A stretch of DNA of 23,889 nucleotides from an uncultured Desulfobacterales bacterium (GTDB taxonomy: Bacteria; Desulfobacterota; Desulfobacteria; Desulfobacterales; JAFDCJ01), in assembly GCA_945787595.1 (NCBI GenBank), contig CALZJV010000027.1, forward strand, positions 1 to 23,889. Direction: 5' to 3'. A model generated the notes under the pieces. That model searched no databases, was not told the origin of the DNA, and saw only the letters and a program-made list of their open reading frames with translations. Below, one piece after another: positions 1 through 7,599 of the stretch. Position numbers and translations under genes: made by a program. The stretch's first letter is position 1, and each line of letters begins with the position of its first letter.

Positions 1-898
1 TTTCCGATCGGCTATGGCCCACAAAATCAGGGGAGGGTTAGATGAACGCAATAAGCTGATCGTCTGGGACCATAAATTTTCCAGCACTTCACTGCTAAAG
101 CATTTGGGGCGGAAGCTCAAAAACGGAATCGATGGGTATTGCCTGTGGGGCCTGTGGGATAAACCTGAATCACCCGTAAAAGCTAACATGACTTATAAAT
201 TCCCGAATTTTTCCGTAAACCTGGTCCTGTCCGATCTGCCCATTCCGGTGGCTCCCTTTCGATCCGTTCAAAACGCGGTAAATGCCTTTGCGACCGAGTC
301 CTTTATGGACGAGATGGCCCATATGGCCGGAAAAGACCCCCTTAACTTTCGTCTGGAAAGTCTGACGGATGACAAGCGGGCCAGTCGGGTTCTGGAAAGT
401 GTGGCCCTTAACTCGAACTGGGGCAAACCCATGCCGAAAGGATGGGGCCGCGGCATTGCCCAGCACCGCAGTTTCGGCACTACCATCGCGGAAGTGGCGG
501 AGGTCTCAGTGGACGCGAAGAGTGGAAGAATTCAGGTTCACCGGATTGATGTGGCTGTCGACTGCGGTCCGGTGGTCAATCCGGATCCCCTGGAGGCTCA
601 GATACAGGGCGCTGTCGCCTTAGGCGTGAGCACCACCCTGTTCGAGGAGGTGCAGTTTGCCAATGGCGGTGTGGCATCAGCGAATTTTGATGATTACCGC
701 ATCGCTCGAATGAGTGAGACACCTGATGTTTACGTTCATATCGTGAAAAGCAATGAGGATATCGGTGGCATTGGTGAACCCGGTATCATGCCGTTAGCCC
801 CTGCTGTGGCCAATGCGGTCTTCAACGCCACGGGAAAGCGGATAAGGCGCATTCCGTTGACTCCCGAAAGAGTCCTGGCGACGCTCAAGCAAGCATGA
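1..898 (+). CDS. Molybdopterin-binding hydroxylase large subunit, C-terminal part (IorB/xanthine dehydrogenase family)
   Basis: This is the C-terminal part (about 298 residues) of a molybdenum hydroxylase large subunit; the frame is open to the left window edge, so the start is missing. The family oxidises N-heterocycles or aldehydes with water as oxygen donor, normally together with a small 2Fe-2S subunit. The sequence shows the substrate-channel motif APFRSVQNAVNAFATESFMDE, trimmed here to APFRSVQNAVNAFATESF, typical of IorB-like proteins (usually about 700-750 residues). It also shows AVDCGPVVNPDPLEAQIQGA and, near the end, GGIGEPGIMPLAPAVANA, in which the Glu of GIGEPG corresponds to the catalytic glutamate of the family. 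The protein ends normally with a TGA and is followed by a strong hairpin. The precise substrate cannot be told from this portion. The partner subunit would lie to the left of the window. Confidence 0.88.
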   Translation, partial: FRSAMAHKIRGGLDERNKLIVWDHKFSSTSLLKHLGRKLKNGIDGYCLWGLWDKPESPVKANMTYKFPNFSVNLVLSDLPIPVAPFRSVQNAVNAFATESFMDEMAHMAGKDPLNFRLESLTDDKRASRVLESVALNSNWGKPMPKGWGRGIAQHRSFGTTIAEVAEVSVDAKSGRIQVHRIDVAVDCGPVVNPDPLEAQIQGAVALGVSTTLFEEVQFANGGVASANFDDYRIARMSETPDVYVHIVKSNEDIGGIGEPGIMPLAPAVANAVFNATGKRIRRIPLTPERVLATLKQA

Positions 899-951
899 GG
901 TTAACGCCAGGCGAGGTGATCGATTACTGGAGATTTCATTACTCGGGTATG

Positions 952-994
952 AAAAAAGCGGTTCCAGCAATTTTCTGGAACCGCTTACTTTTTT
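952..994. terminator. Bidirectional intrinsic terminator
   Basis: A perfect 12-bp stem (956-967 with 975-986, AAGCGGTTCCAG/CTGGAACCGCTT) encloses a 7-nt loop. It is followed on the + strand by six T (989-994) and preceded by six A (952-957), which give a U-tract on the - strand. It can therefore stop both the + strand hydroxylase gene ending at 898 and the - strand TIR-WD40 gene ending at 1306, which converge here. Confidence 0.85.
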
Positions 995-1305
995 GTAGTT
1001 GGTGTCGACGGTCGGGATTTTTAGATATTTGATGATAACAAGACGTTGGTTAATTAAATGTGGGTTTGTGTGAGTTTATACGAGTTTTTTACGTTCCTGG
1101 ACGCATAATCGCATATCAACTGCATAAAATCCAATATTTCTTAAAACACTTATGTTACCCCAAAAATGGCGACGCTAATCTTGAAAATCGACGCCATTTT
1201 TACATTTCTTCTCAAACTATCGATTATTTACAGTGGCCAAACCTCTAAAAATGACCCTCTAAAAATGGAAAGACGGACCCATTATGAATTAGCAAAAGTT
1301 GGCAT
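995..1305. other. AT-rich intergenic stretch between convergent genes
   Basis: No convincing gene is seen. The stretch is AT-rich and holds one further inverted repeat: AAAAATGGCG at 1162-1171 pairs perfectly with CGCCATTTTT at 1192-1201 across a 20-nt loop. Short open frames here have no ribosome binding site or recognisable product. Confidence 0.5.
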
Positions 1306-2781
1306 TTACCAATCTATGCCGTACTTTAGACGATCGAAAGAATCAGGTTTATAGAGGTTGGTTTTATTTAGATCATCATATATACCTGCAGGAGTGCAGC
1401 GTAAAACTAGATTATTATTGCTTGTCTGGATCGCAATCAACTTTCCGCTATTGGATATCTTCGCCTCTATGATATCACCATTTATTTCGCCAAGAGAAAC
1501 TACAATATTCCCATACCGATCCCGTAAGTGTAACGTATTAGGGTCATCCCTCCCACGACCTCTAAGGACAGTCAGGATGTATTTTCCATCAGGCAGGTAT
1601 TTTATAAATCTATCCAAGTCTATCGAATTGAGCCTTTCACCTTGCAAGTTGAACAATGCGCCTGTTTTGGTATTAAAAACAATATCACCGTCGGGCGATA
1701 CAAGAGGTGAAAAGGAACCAGATTCGCCAAGTGAACTCCATGTGTAGCGCACTTTTCCGTTCCTATCCCACACACCAACCTGACCGCTTGTGCTAGCAGC
1801 TAAAAAACCATCACCATTTGGTAACCACAATATATAATGAAGATAAATTTCATTGTCCTTAATCACAGTAGGATTCTTTTGAGCTTCAAAATCAAATACG
1901 CTTAGCTCATTTCCGTTTGCAACAAGAAGCCTACGGCTATCAGGGGAAAAACTAACATTAACATTGTAATAATCTTGTATATTCATCTCGAGGGGGGATT
2001 TTTTTCTGCTCCGATCTAATATCAATATCTTACTCTCCGATTGAACGAAAATTCGCTTTCCGTTGGGAGAAAATTTAATCCTTGAAATAGGTTCTCCCTT
2101 AATAGTTGGTATCTCGAATAATTCACCATTCTCTGTCCAGAGCTTGATTCCTTCATCTATCGATCGAGTAGATGTAGCAATAAAACCTCCCTCAGGTGAA
2201 TACTTTGCAGAAAGGATCGGGTCAGAATGTTTACAACACTTTTTTATAAATTTACCGTTTTTGCTCCAAAGCTTTATTTCGATATCTTGTTCATGAACCG
2301 TTACAATACGATTACCGTCTGGTGAGAAAAAAGCGGATCGAACGCTATTTTCGTGTTCGAGATCCGAGGCGGGCAAGTTGTGTTCGAGATTCCAAAGATG
2401 TACCTGTTGATCGGTGTCTACCATTAGTAGCAGAGAATCATCTGCAGGGGAGAGGTCAAAAGAAGCTATCTTTAGTCTTTCCGCACCACATGGTGATAAG
2501 ACATCGTTTCTCATTGGCCATAGTTTCACGGTTCCATCCATTGATGCGGTTAGAAGCAAATTACCATCCGGAGAAACCCTTGCTGCGCTTATTTTTTTAA
2601 AATGTGCTGAGAAAGTATTTAAAAGGCGACCATCGAGATCCCAAAGACCACCCAAGTTTAAGGCCGATGCAATAAAAATCTTGTCACCCTCTCCGACGAA
2701 ATCAATAAACTGAATTTCTTTTCCTTGTGGCTCGAAGTAAGATCGCATTTCACCCCCGCATGTCCATCCCCGCATGTCCAT
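1306..2781 (-). CDS. WD40 propeller portion of a frameshifted TIR-TM-WD40 protein
   Basis: The 491-residue frame carries about eleven degenerate WD40-type blades, for example ARVSPDGNLLLTASMDGTVK ending in LW, and AKYSPEGGFIATSTRS ending in IKLW. It has no domain other than the propeller and ends in GIDW before a TAA. It does not begin like an independent gene: its first ATG lies inside a 14-bp tandem duplication and has no Shine-Dalgarno sequence. Deleting one copy of the duplication joins residue Cys of AAWTCG in the upstream frame to GGEMRSYFEPQGK in this one, giving one continuous blade. The two frames are therefore best read as one gene of about 1000 codons (1306-4349) encoding TIR, a membrane helix and some 17 blades, probably two or more propellers for sensing or scaffolding. 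Whether this part is ever translated depends on loss of one repeat unit or on internal initiation. Confidence 0.8.
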   Translation of the reverse strand: MDMRGWTCGGEMRSYFEPQGKEIQFIDFVGEGDKIFIASALNLGGLWDLDGRLLNTFSAHFKKISAARVSPDGNLLLTASMDGTVKLWPMRNDVLSPCGAERLKIASFDLSPADDSLLLMVDTDQQVHLWNLEHNLPASDLEHENSVRSAFFSPDGNRIVTVHEQDIEIKLWSKNGKFIKKCCKHSDPILSAKYSPEGGFIATSTRSIDEGIKLWTENGELFEIPTIKGEPISRIKFSPNGKRIFVQSESKILILDRSRKKSPLEMNIQDYYNVNVSFSPDSRRLLVANGNELSVFDFEAQKNPTVIKDNEIYLHYILWLPNGDGFLAASTSGQVGVWDRNGKVRYTWSSLGESGSFSPLVSPDGDIVFNTKTGALFNLQGERLNSIDLDRFIKYLPDGKYILTVLRGRGRDDPNTLHLRDRYGNIVVSLGEINGDIIEAKISNSGKLIAIQTSNNNLVLRCTPAGIYDDLNKTNLYKPDSFDRLKYGIDW

Positions 2782-4349
2782 GCGGCTATCGCTCCATTTT
2801 TAAGAACAGTTAAGATATGTTTTGAATCCGGGGATAAAATCGCTACAGTGAATTTAGAAACCTCAGGTTTGAAATGTCCGACCACTCGCCGCTTATTCAG
2901 ATCAAAACAGGTCACTGTGTTACGGGAAGTAGTGACAACCGACTCACCCCCCTTTGCAAAATTTACATTTTCGTTGCCCAATCTGAAGCGATTCTTTTTC
3001 TCACCAGTACGACTATACAACTCAAGAGACCCCCCAATTGTAACCATCCAGACGTCTTTACCGTCCTTAGAAAACGTTACAGCCTTGGCGCCATCGCGTG
3101 GTTTTTTTAAAAGCTCTATAGACGTTTTTCCAGGCTCCCAATATTTAGCGCTCCTAAGGTGGTAGGGTGTTCCAAAGCTGGCAAGAATAGCGTTGTCATT
3201 TGGAGCAAACTCTGCGAAGGTATATTCGGATGGAGGACCCTCAAGTGTATCGATCAGATTCCCATCTATGCCCCATAATTTAACGACACTAACGTTTTCA
3301 GTATCCATATATCCGGTAGTAACAATCTGTGTGCGGTCCGGTGACAAATCAGCAGATAATATATCGAATCTGTGAGCGGTAAATGACTTCAGCAAAGCTC
3401 CGTCCAGAGACCAGAGACTTATCTTGCCGTTAGTAGAACCAGTTAGAATCATTTCACCTGTACGCGAAAATTTTGCGGTTGTTACACCTTCTCCATGTTG
3501 AAGCTTCTTAATGTATTTTTTACTGATGTGGAATCCATCATGATAGTAGGCCTTGAGTACGGTATCAGTAATTAGGGGCGATAAATCGCCGTGTTGTAAA
3601 GCGTATGCCTCTCCGGCAAATTGTAATGCTACCGTTTTGTCTTGATCCAGAATGTTGTTGGACTGACTCATTAGAATAGTACTTCTCGCTCTGTTTAGCT
3701 GCCACCAAGCAATTCCCGCCGCTCCGACTGCGGTAACCAGCAAGAAAACCAAAGTAGCCAGCCCCCAGTTCCTGATACGAATATTACGACGATAAATTTT
3801 GATTTCTTCTCCCATTAGTTCCTCTGGCGGGATATTGCGAAACCGTGCGATAATAGAATTGATCAGAGTTTTGAAACGCGGATTTCTCAGGTCAAGATCT
3901 TCATCTGACATCGCCCAAGTAAGATCAACCCAGATTGGTATGCCAACAATGTGCTCTTTGAGACTTTGGGGAACAGCATTCGTTTGCTCCCATAAAAGTG
4001 AATTCGCATTGGGATCGTCTGCCAAATGATCCTTCTGCCAGACGATAATCAATCGATCTTGTCGATCGAGCTGTCGGCACCATATATCGAGTTCTTCACT
4101 TACGTAGGGTGATTCGGCCGCTTCACGGGTCGCAATGTAAATCAGGAACTCAGATCTATTCAGGGCGCTTTTGATTGTCTCCTTGAGGTTCTGTCCGGCC
4201 GAAATCTGTTCCTCATCCCTAAACACTCGCATGGGTGGTCTGAATAAAGGCTTTGCATATCGCCTTAGCGCTTTTTCCAATGCCAAAGCCGTGGTGCCGC
4301 TCGCACTGTGTTTGTAAGAGATAAATACCCTGTATACATAATCAGCCAT
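2658..4349 (-). CDS. TIR domain-transmembrane-WD40 protein, N-terminal part, frameshifted
   Basis: Residues 1-170 form a bacterial TIR domain. RVFISYKHSA at 7-16 is the first strand and box 1, FRDEEQISAGQNL follows, and SPYVSEE at 80-86 holds the glutamate expected to catalyse NAD+ hydrolysis in TIR NADases. A single membrane helix spans about 195-216 (WGLATLVFLLVTAVGAAGIA). From about residue 280, WD40-type blades follow (KFSRTGEMILTGSTNGKISL, DLSPDRTQIVTTGY). After the blade ending AAWTCG the frame enters a 14-bp duplication and runs through about 35 unrelated residues to a stop at 2658, so this product has about six blades. The start ATG lies in a half copy of an interspersed repeat; upstream GGATAG is only a weak ribosome site. 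TIR plus WD40 suggests a membrane-tethered NAD+-depleting effector with a sensor propeller; the role in defence is inferred. Confidence 0.82.
   Translation of the reverse strand: MADYVYRVFISYKHSASGTTALALEKALRRYAKPLFRPPMRVFRDEEQISAGQNLKETIKSALNRSEFLIYIATREAAESPYVSEELDIWCRQLDRQDRLIIVWQKDHLADDPNANSLLWEQTNAVPQSLKEHIVGIPIWVDLTWAMSDEDLDLRNPRFKTLINSIIARFRNIPPEELMGEEIKIYRRNIRIRNWGLATLVFLLVTAVGAAGIAWWQLNRARSTILMSQSNNILDQDKTVALQFAGEAYALQHGDLSPLITDTVLKAYYHDGFHISKKYIKKLQHGEGVTTAKFSRTGEMILTGSTNGKISLWSLDGALLKSFTAHRFDILSADLSPDRTQIVTTGYMDTENVSVVKLWGIDGNLIDTLEGPPSEYTFAEFAPNDNAILASFGTPYHLRSAKYWEPGKTSIELLKKPRDGAKAVTFSKDGKDVWMVTIGGSLELYSRTGEKKNRFRLGNENVNFAKGGESVVTTSRNTVTCFDLNKRRVVGHFKPEVSKFTVAILSPDSKHILTVLKNGAIAAWTCGDGHAGVKCDLTSSHKEKKFSLLISSERVTRFLLHRP
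2754..2781 (-). repeat. 14-bp tandem duplication causing the TIR-WD40 frameshift
   Basis: Two exact adjacent copies of a 14-nt unit occupy 2754-2767 and 2768-2781; on the - strand each reads ATGGACATGCGGGG. Fourteen is not a multiple of three, so the extra copy shifts the frame. With one unit the coding sequence reads A-W-T-C-G-G-E-M-R and continues into the long downstream frame. Confidence 0.92.
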
Positions 4350-4379
4350 ATTTACTATCCACTATTCAGGCTTTGACCC
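4344..4379 (+). repeat. Right half of the interspersed palindromic repeat (copy 1, truncated)
   Basis: About 34 of 36 bases match the right half of the copy at 12375-12428 (AGCCATATTT, then CCACTATTCAGGCTTTGACC). The left arm is missing and replaced by the coding sequence of the TIR gene. The CCAT of the repeat core provides, on the - strand, the ATG start codon of that gene. Confidence 0.8.
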
Positions 4380-4415
4380 CATTAACACTTTGCGTTTTTG
4401 TTCACGTTTGGGTAC

Positions 4416-5516
4416 TCAGCGCTTATTGTGAAGAAGGAGTTTCCAGTACTCCTCGCTGGAAATGCTCCGTTCCCCGCATACCTGCCCGGTCTTCGATTCC
4501 AAGGGCACGACGGTCTCCGCTCCGGCCAACCCGGCCTGATAGACACAGCCGAGGATGTCGGGTATCTCGCGGTGTTCGCCGTAGAGGATTTGTCGCACCC
4601 CGGCTCGCGTAACGAGGCGATCCAGCAACGCCTGATCGGTGGCTCCCCGCTGCAGTAGCGCGAAGTGCCTCGACGACGAACTCGCGCCATGCAATTGCTC
4701 GAGGTGCTGCAGAAAGTACTCGTCGCTGAATGACAGTCCCACGAAGAGGACCGGACGGCGCGAGAGAGCGTCTCGGATCACTTCGGTTGTCCGCGATACC
4801 GTACGATAGGCGCGCTCATATGAGCTGCTCGTCAATACGAACTTGCTCGGTGGTAGATGCCGCCGGTACGGGATGTAGCCGTGGACGTGCATGACGGGCA
4901 ATCCCGGAGGGATGGAGGCGTACTGATGGGTCGCGGCGTCGGGCACGCATGTAGCCATACCGACCGCGGCAACGGGCCACGGGACCCTCCCGTTCTGGTA
5001 CTTGGTCGTCGCGCCCGCCTCAAGGAAACAGTCGTAGTTCAGGGTGAGCACGGAAGCCACTCGTGGATTCGTCGCATAGCAGGGATGCACACGGATCGCA
5101 CTCAGTTCGGAGCAGAATGCGATGACGGCGTTGAGCGTGGCTGCTTGCTCTAGGTAGGCCCGTGGGAGCCGGCGGTACCGATCGGATCGGGTGGTTCGAC
5201 GAACGAGGGCTTCCGCAATGACATCGGCGAGCGCAAGTTCGTCGTATCCGACCTGGCAATAAAGTGCCTCGGCGACGTCCCATGCAGTGCCACAGGACCG
5301 TCGCAATCGGTCGAAGTTGGAGACGGCCGCGTCGCGATCGAGGGCCGGATGATTCCGGTGGTACACCTCGGCGAGAAGGTCCCACCAACCAGGCGTCTGG
5401 TAATGCGTGGCTTTGGTGAATGAGACGCCGGCACCCGTGAACAGGGAGATCGGCCCCCGGGAGTATGAACGGCAGAGCGCCTCGATATTCGGGTCGTGTG
5501 CGATTTGATTTTCCAC
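4416..5516 (-). CDS. SIR2-like NAD+-binding domain protein (probable NADase effector)
   Basis: A 366-residue SIR2-like protein. With a GTG start, LFTGAGVS lies at 25-32 (nucleotide-binding loop), TLNYD at 158-162 (Asn160, the usual catalytic Asn), HVHGY at 210-214 (the usual catalytic His is 212) and PVLFVGLSFSDEYF at 255-268, the closing strand of the Rossmann fold. This order is that of the SIR2-like family whose members in phage defence hydrolyse NAD+. No second domain is obvious; the last 60 residues contain TGQVCGERSISSEEYWKLLL. The open frame extends back to 5774, but GTG at 5516 is preceded 7 nt upstream by GGAGGAGG, a near-perfect Shine-Dalgarno. Base composition is clearly more GC-rich than the flanking DNA, suggesting separate acquisition. 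The TIR gene follows on the same strand after 66 bp, so they may be co-transcribed. The defence role is inferred. Confidence 0.82.
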   Translation of the reverse strand: MENQIAHDPNIEALCRSYSRGPISLFTGAGVSFTKATHYQTPGWWDLLAEVYHRNHPALDRDAAVSNFDRLRRSCGTAWDVAEALYCQVGYDELALADVIAEALVRRTTRSDRYRRLPRAYLEQAATLNAVIAFCSELSAIRVHPCYATNPRVASVLTLNYDCFLEAGATTKYQNGRVPWPVAAVGMATCVPDAATHQYASIPPGLPVMHVHGYIPYRRHLPPSKFVLTSSSYERAYRTVSRTTEVIRDALSRRPVLFVGLSFSDEYFLQHLEQLHGASSSSRHFALLQRGATDQALLDRLVTRAGVRQILYGEHREIPDILGCVYQAGLAGAETVVPLESKTGQVCGERSISSEEYWKLLLHNKR

Positions 5517-5523
5517 GCCGATG

Positions 5524-5531
5524 CCTCCTCC
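5524..5531 (-). promoter_or_regulatory. Strong Shine-Dalgarno deciding the GTG start of the SIR2-like gene
   Basis: On the - strand GGAGGAGG lies 7 nt before GTG at 5516-5514. No ATG farther upstream in the frame (5774, 5687) has comparable spacing, and composition changes from AT-rich to GC-rich near this point. Confidence 0.75.
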
Positions 5532-5816
5532 GGGGCACAGGAGTGCTGACCAGAACAATTTCTCACCAGTAGCGTTCGGCAGCCTCCCACAGTGAAAGAT
5601 AAGAAATTGCTTTTTCGAAGCGGGTGATTCGAAAACGGTTAATTGTGTACCGGCTTCAGCTGCAGCCCAACATATTGAGGCTTCCATTACATGTAATCTA
5701 TAATTGTTCGGATAACAATAGTTGGATTTATTGTCAACATCGATTTTTTGACATGGATTTAGGCAATTAGGCAAATTCGGACATAGCTCACTGGTTTGCC
5801 CGATAAGAGAAAGGTG

Positions 5817-5878
5817 TCAAAGCGTGAATAGTGAATTAAACTTTGAGCCATATTTGCTCTTCACGAATCAAGCCTTGA
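5817..5878 (+). repeat. Interspersed palindromic repeat, copy 2
   Basis: The left arm TCAAAGCGTGAATAGTGAAT (5817-5836) faces a more degenerate right arm, CTTCACGAATCAAGCCTTGA (5859-5878). The core between them, TAAACTTTGAGCCATATTTG, is identical to that of the copy at 12375-12428. It lies between the divergent SIR2-like and ATP-grasp genes. Confidence 0.85.
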
Positions 5879-6008
5879 GCCAAAAGCATCCAAGATCTTT
5901 CAGATAATTATTATTTACTTTTCGAATAGCATCCTTAATTTAAATGTGCTCGACCCCGCCACTAAGGGCTCGCTCAAAAATAACTTCACATTTTATACGC
6001 CGATGCAT

Positions 6009-6080
6009 CCCGCCTGGCGGCGTTGCGAAAGCTCGGAATATCCAGATATTCCTACGTTTTCGCGCCTTGCCAATCGGACG
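6009..6080. repeat. Large imperfect palindrome, REP-like
   Basis: The centre is a perfect 8-bp stem GGAATATC (6035-6042) / GATATTCC (6045-6052) with a 2-nt loop. It is extended by CGAAA (6026-6030) / TTTCG (6058-6062) and by GC-rich outer arms (GGCGGCG, then CGCCTTGCC). No T-tract follows, so it is more like a REP hairpin than a terminator. Confidence 0.65.
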
Positions 6081-6194
6081 CCTCAACGCCTAAAATTGCG
6101 AATTAATTTCTTCGTGAACCCTAACGTTACACCCTGTGTATCAGTCATAGTGCGGGAAGCAGGTCAATTATTGTTTGTGGCGGTCAGGAGATAA

Positions 6195-7427
6195 ATGGAT
6201 TATCTGTATATTTCACCCGAATTTCCTTCCAATTATGCTCATTTCATCGAGCAATTACACTCACTGGGCGTTAAAGTCTGGGGATTGGGGGAGGCGGATT
6301 TTTATTTCATGCCTGAAAGCTTGCGATCGGCTTTAACCTGGTATGTTCGGGCGGATTTGAATAATGTTGATGCGGTGCATCACGCCCTGGATAGGCTTTT
6401 GAGGCAAAAGAGGGCTTGCGGGTATACGGGAACCTTTGATCTGGTAGAATCTCACAATGAGCAGTGGCTGACTCTGGAAGGAATCATCAATGAAAAATAC
6501 GGCATTGACGGTATCAAGAAGCAGGATTTGCCTCGGTTGAAGAAGAAATCCGTAATGAAGCAGCTTTTCAAAGACCTCGGGTTGCCGGTTGCCAGGGGGG
6601 AGCGGATTGTGGATATTAGGAAGGCTGTGGATCTGGCCGACATACTGGGATACCCCCTGATATTAAAGCCGGACGAAGGGGTTGGCGCCGGCGGCATTTA
6701 CAGGGTTGAGGATAAACATCAGCTCAAATCGCATCTATCCCAAATAAAAGAGGATTACCTTATCGAGGAATTTATTGAAGGTGATATCGTCACCTATGAC
6801 GGGTTGACCGATTACGACGGAAACATTGTCTTCGAGAATTCATTAATATACGGTGATGGTGTTCTTGAATACGTTCTGGGCAAAGACACATTCTTTTATG
6901 TCAGTCGTCATATTCCGGATGAACTGCGTGCAGTCGGTCGGAAACTGGTACCGCTATTTGACATCCGTCGCAAATTTTTCCATTTTGAATTTTTCAAAAC
7001 CGGCGAAATCTTTACACCTATTGAGATTAACTGCCGGCCGCCGGGTGGGGCAATACTGGATATGATGAACTATAGTGTCGATGATGATTTGTACCGTGCT
7101 TATGCCGGCATGATTACCAGGGGCCGGGCGGCTGTTCAAGCGCAAAAGAAATATTATTGTTGCTATATCGGACGTAAAGACAAGGACTATGTGCACAGCC
7201 ATGATGAGATCCTCTCTGCCTTCGGGAACTGTCTGGTAGAACATGATGAGAACCCGCCTGTTTTCCAGCAAGCCATGGGAACTGAAAGATATATTTTTCG
7301 TTCGCCGAACGAAGCGGAAATATTAGACATTGCAGAGTTTGTATTAAAGAAGCAGAATCAGAATACCAATAGAATAAAGACAAATCGCGAAAACACGGTA
7401 GAACGAAAAAACGCTAAGAAGGGATAG
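6195..7427 (+). CDS. ATP-grasp domain protein (carboxylate-amine ligase type)
   Basis: A 410-residue ATP-grasp protein. The N-terminal region (1-110) has a Rossmann-like pre-ATP-grasp look (MDYLYISPEFPSNY). The ATP-grasp fold follows: KKKSVMKQLFKDLGLPVARG at 117-136, the ATP-binding strand and loop PLILKPDEGVGAGGI at 154-168, EEFIEGD at 191-197, FHFEFF at 262-267 and the metal-binding IEINCRPPGG at 276-285. The Glu in FEF and the Glu-x-Asn of EIN are the expected Mg2+ ligands. Such enzymes join a carboxylate to an amine or thiol through an acylphosphate. AGGAG lies five to six bases before ATG. The tail (from about 385) is Asn/Lys-rich and poorly ordered. An esterase gene follows on the same strand after 172 bp, suggesting a joint biosynthetic or modification role. 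The substrate is unknown. Confidence 0.85.
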   Translation: MDYLYISPEFPSNYAHFIEQLHSLGVKVWGLGEADFYFMPESLRSALTWYVRADLNNVDAVHHALDRLLRQKRACGYTGTFDLVESHNEQWLTLEGIINEKYGIDGIKKQDLPRLKKKSVMKQLFKDLGLPVARGERIVDIRKAVDLADILGYPLILKPDEGVGAGGIYRVEDKHQLKSHLSQIKEDYLIEEFIEGDIVTYDGLTDYDGNIVFENSLIYGDGVLEYVLGKDTFFYVSRHIPDELRAVGRKLVPLFDIRRKFFHFEFFKTGEIFTPIEINCRPPGGAILDMMNYSVDDDLYRAYAGMITRGRAAVQAQKKYYCCYIGRKDKDYVHSHDEILSAFGNCLVEHDENPPVFQQAMGTERYIFRSPNEAEILDIAEFVLKKQNQNTNRIKTNRENTVERKNAKKG

Positions 7428-7599
7428 TGATTTCGTGTTTTCCAATTGCGATTTAGTTTTATATTCAGATCTAAAAGTCTGGATGAAACTTTGGAAATTG
7501 CTCGGTTTATTCACCAAACAGAGGAATAACGGTGTATAAACCGGTCACAAATGGATTGAGACAGGTTATCATTTTACCGAGAGCAGAGAGGACCGTACA

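Larger units (their letters stand above)
5532..6194. other. Intergenic region between divergent SIR2-like and ATP-grasp genes
   Basis: No gene is supported. The first 240 bases are open in the SIR2 frame and would encode FESPASKKQFLIFHCG-like residues, but this lies upstream of the good ribosome site and is more AT-rich. The region contains the second copy of the interspersed repeat (5817-5878) and a large imperfect palindrome (6009-6080). Promoters for both divergent genes should lie here, but I cannot identify convincing -10/-35 pairs. Confidence 0.5.

Noticed and set aside
2658..2781. Two separate genes (TIR protein and independent WD40 protein) overlapping here
   Set aside because: Removing one 14-bp repeat unit joins the frames in a continuous blade, and the second frame has no ribosome site.
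5946..6194. Possible 82-codon gene before the ATP-grasp gene
   Set aside because: The frame runs through the REP-like palindrome, has no ribosome site and no recognisable product.
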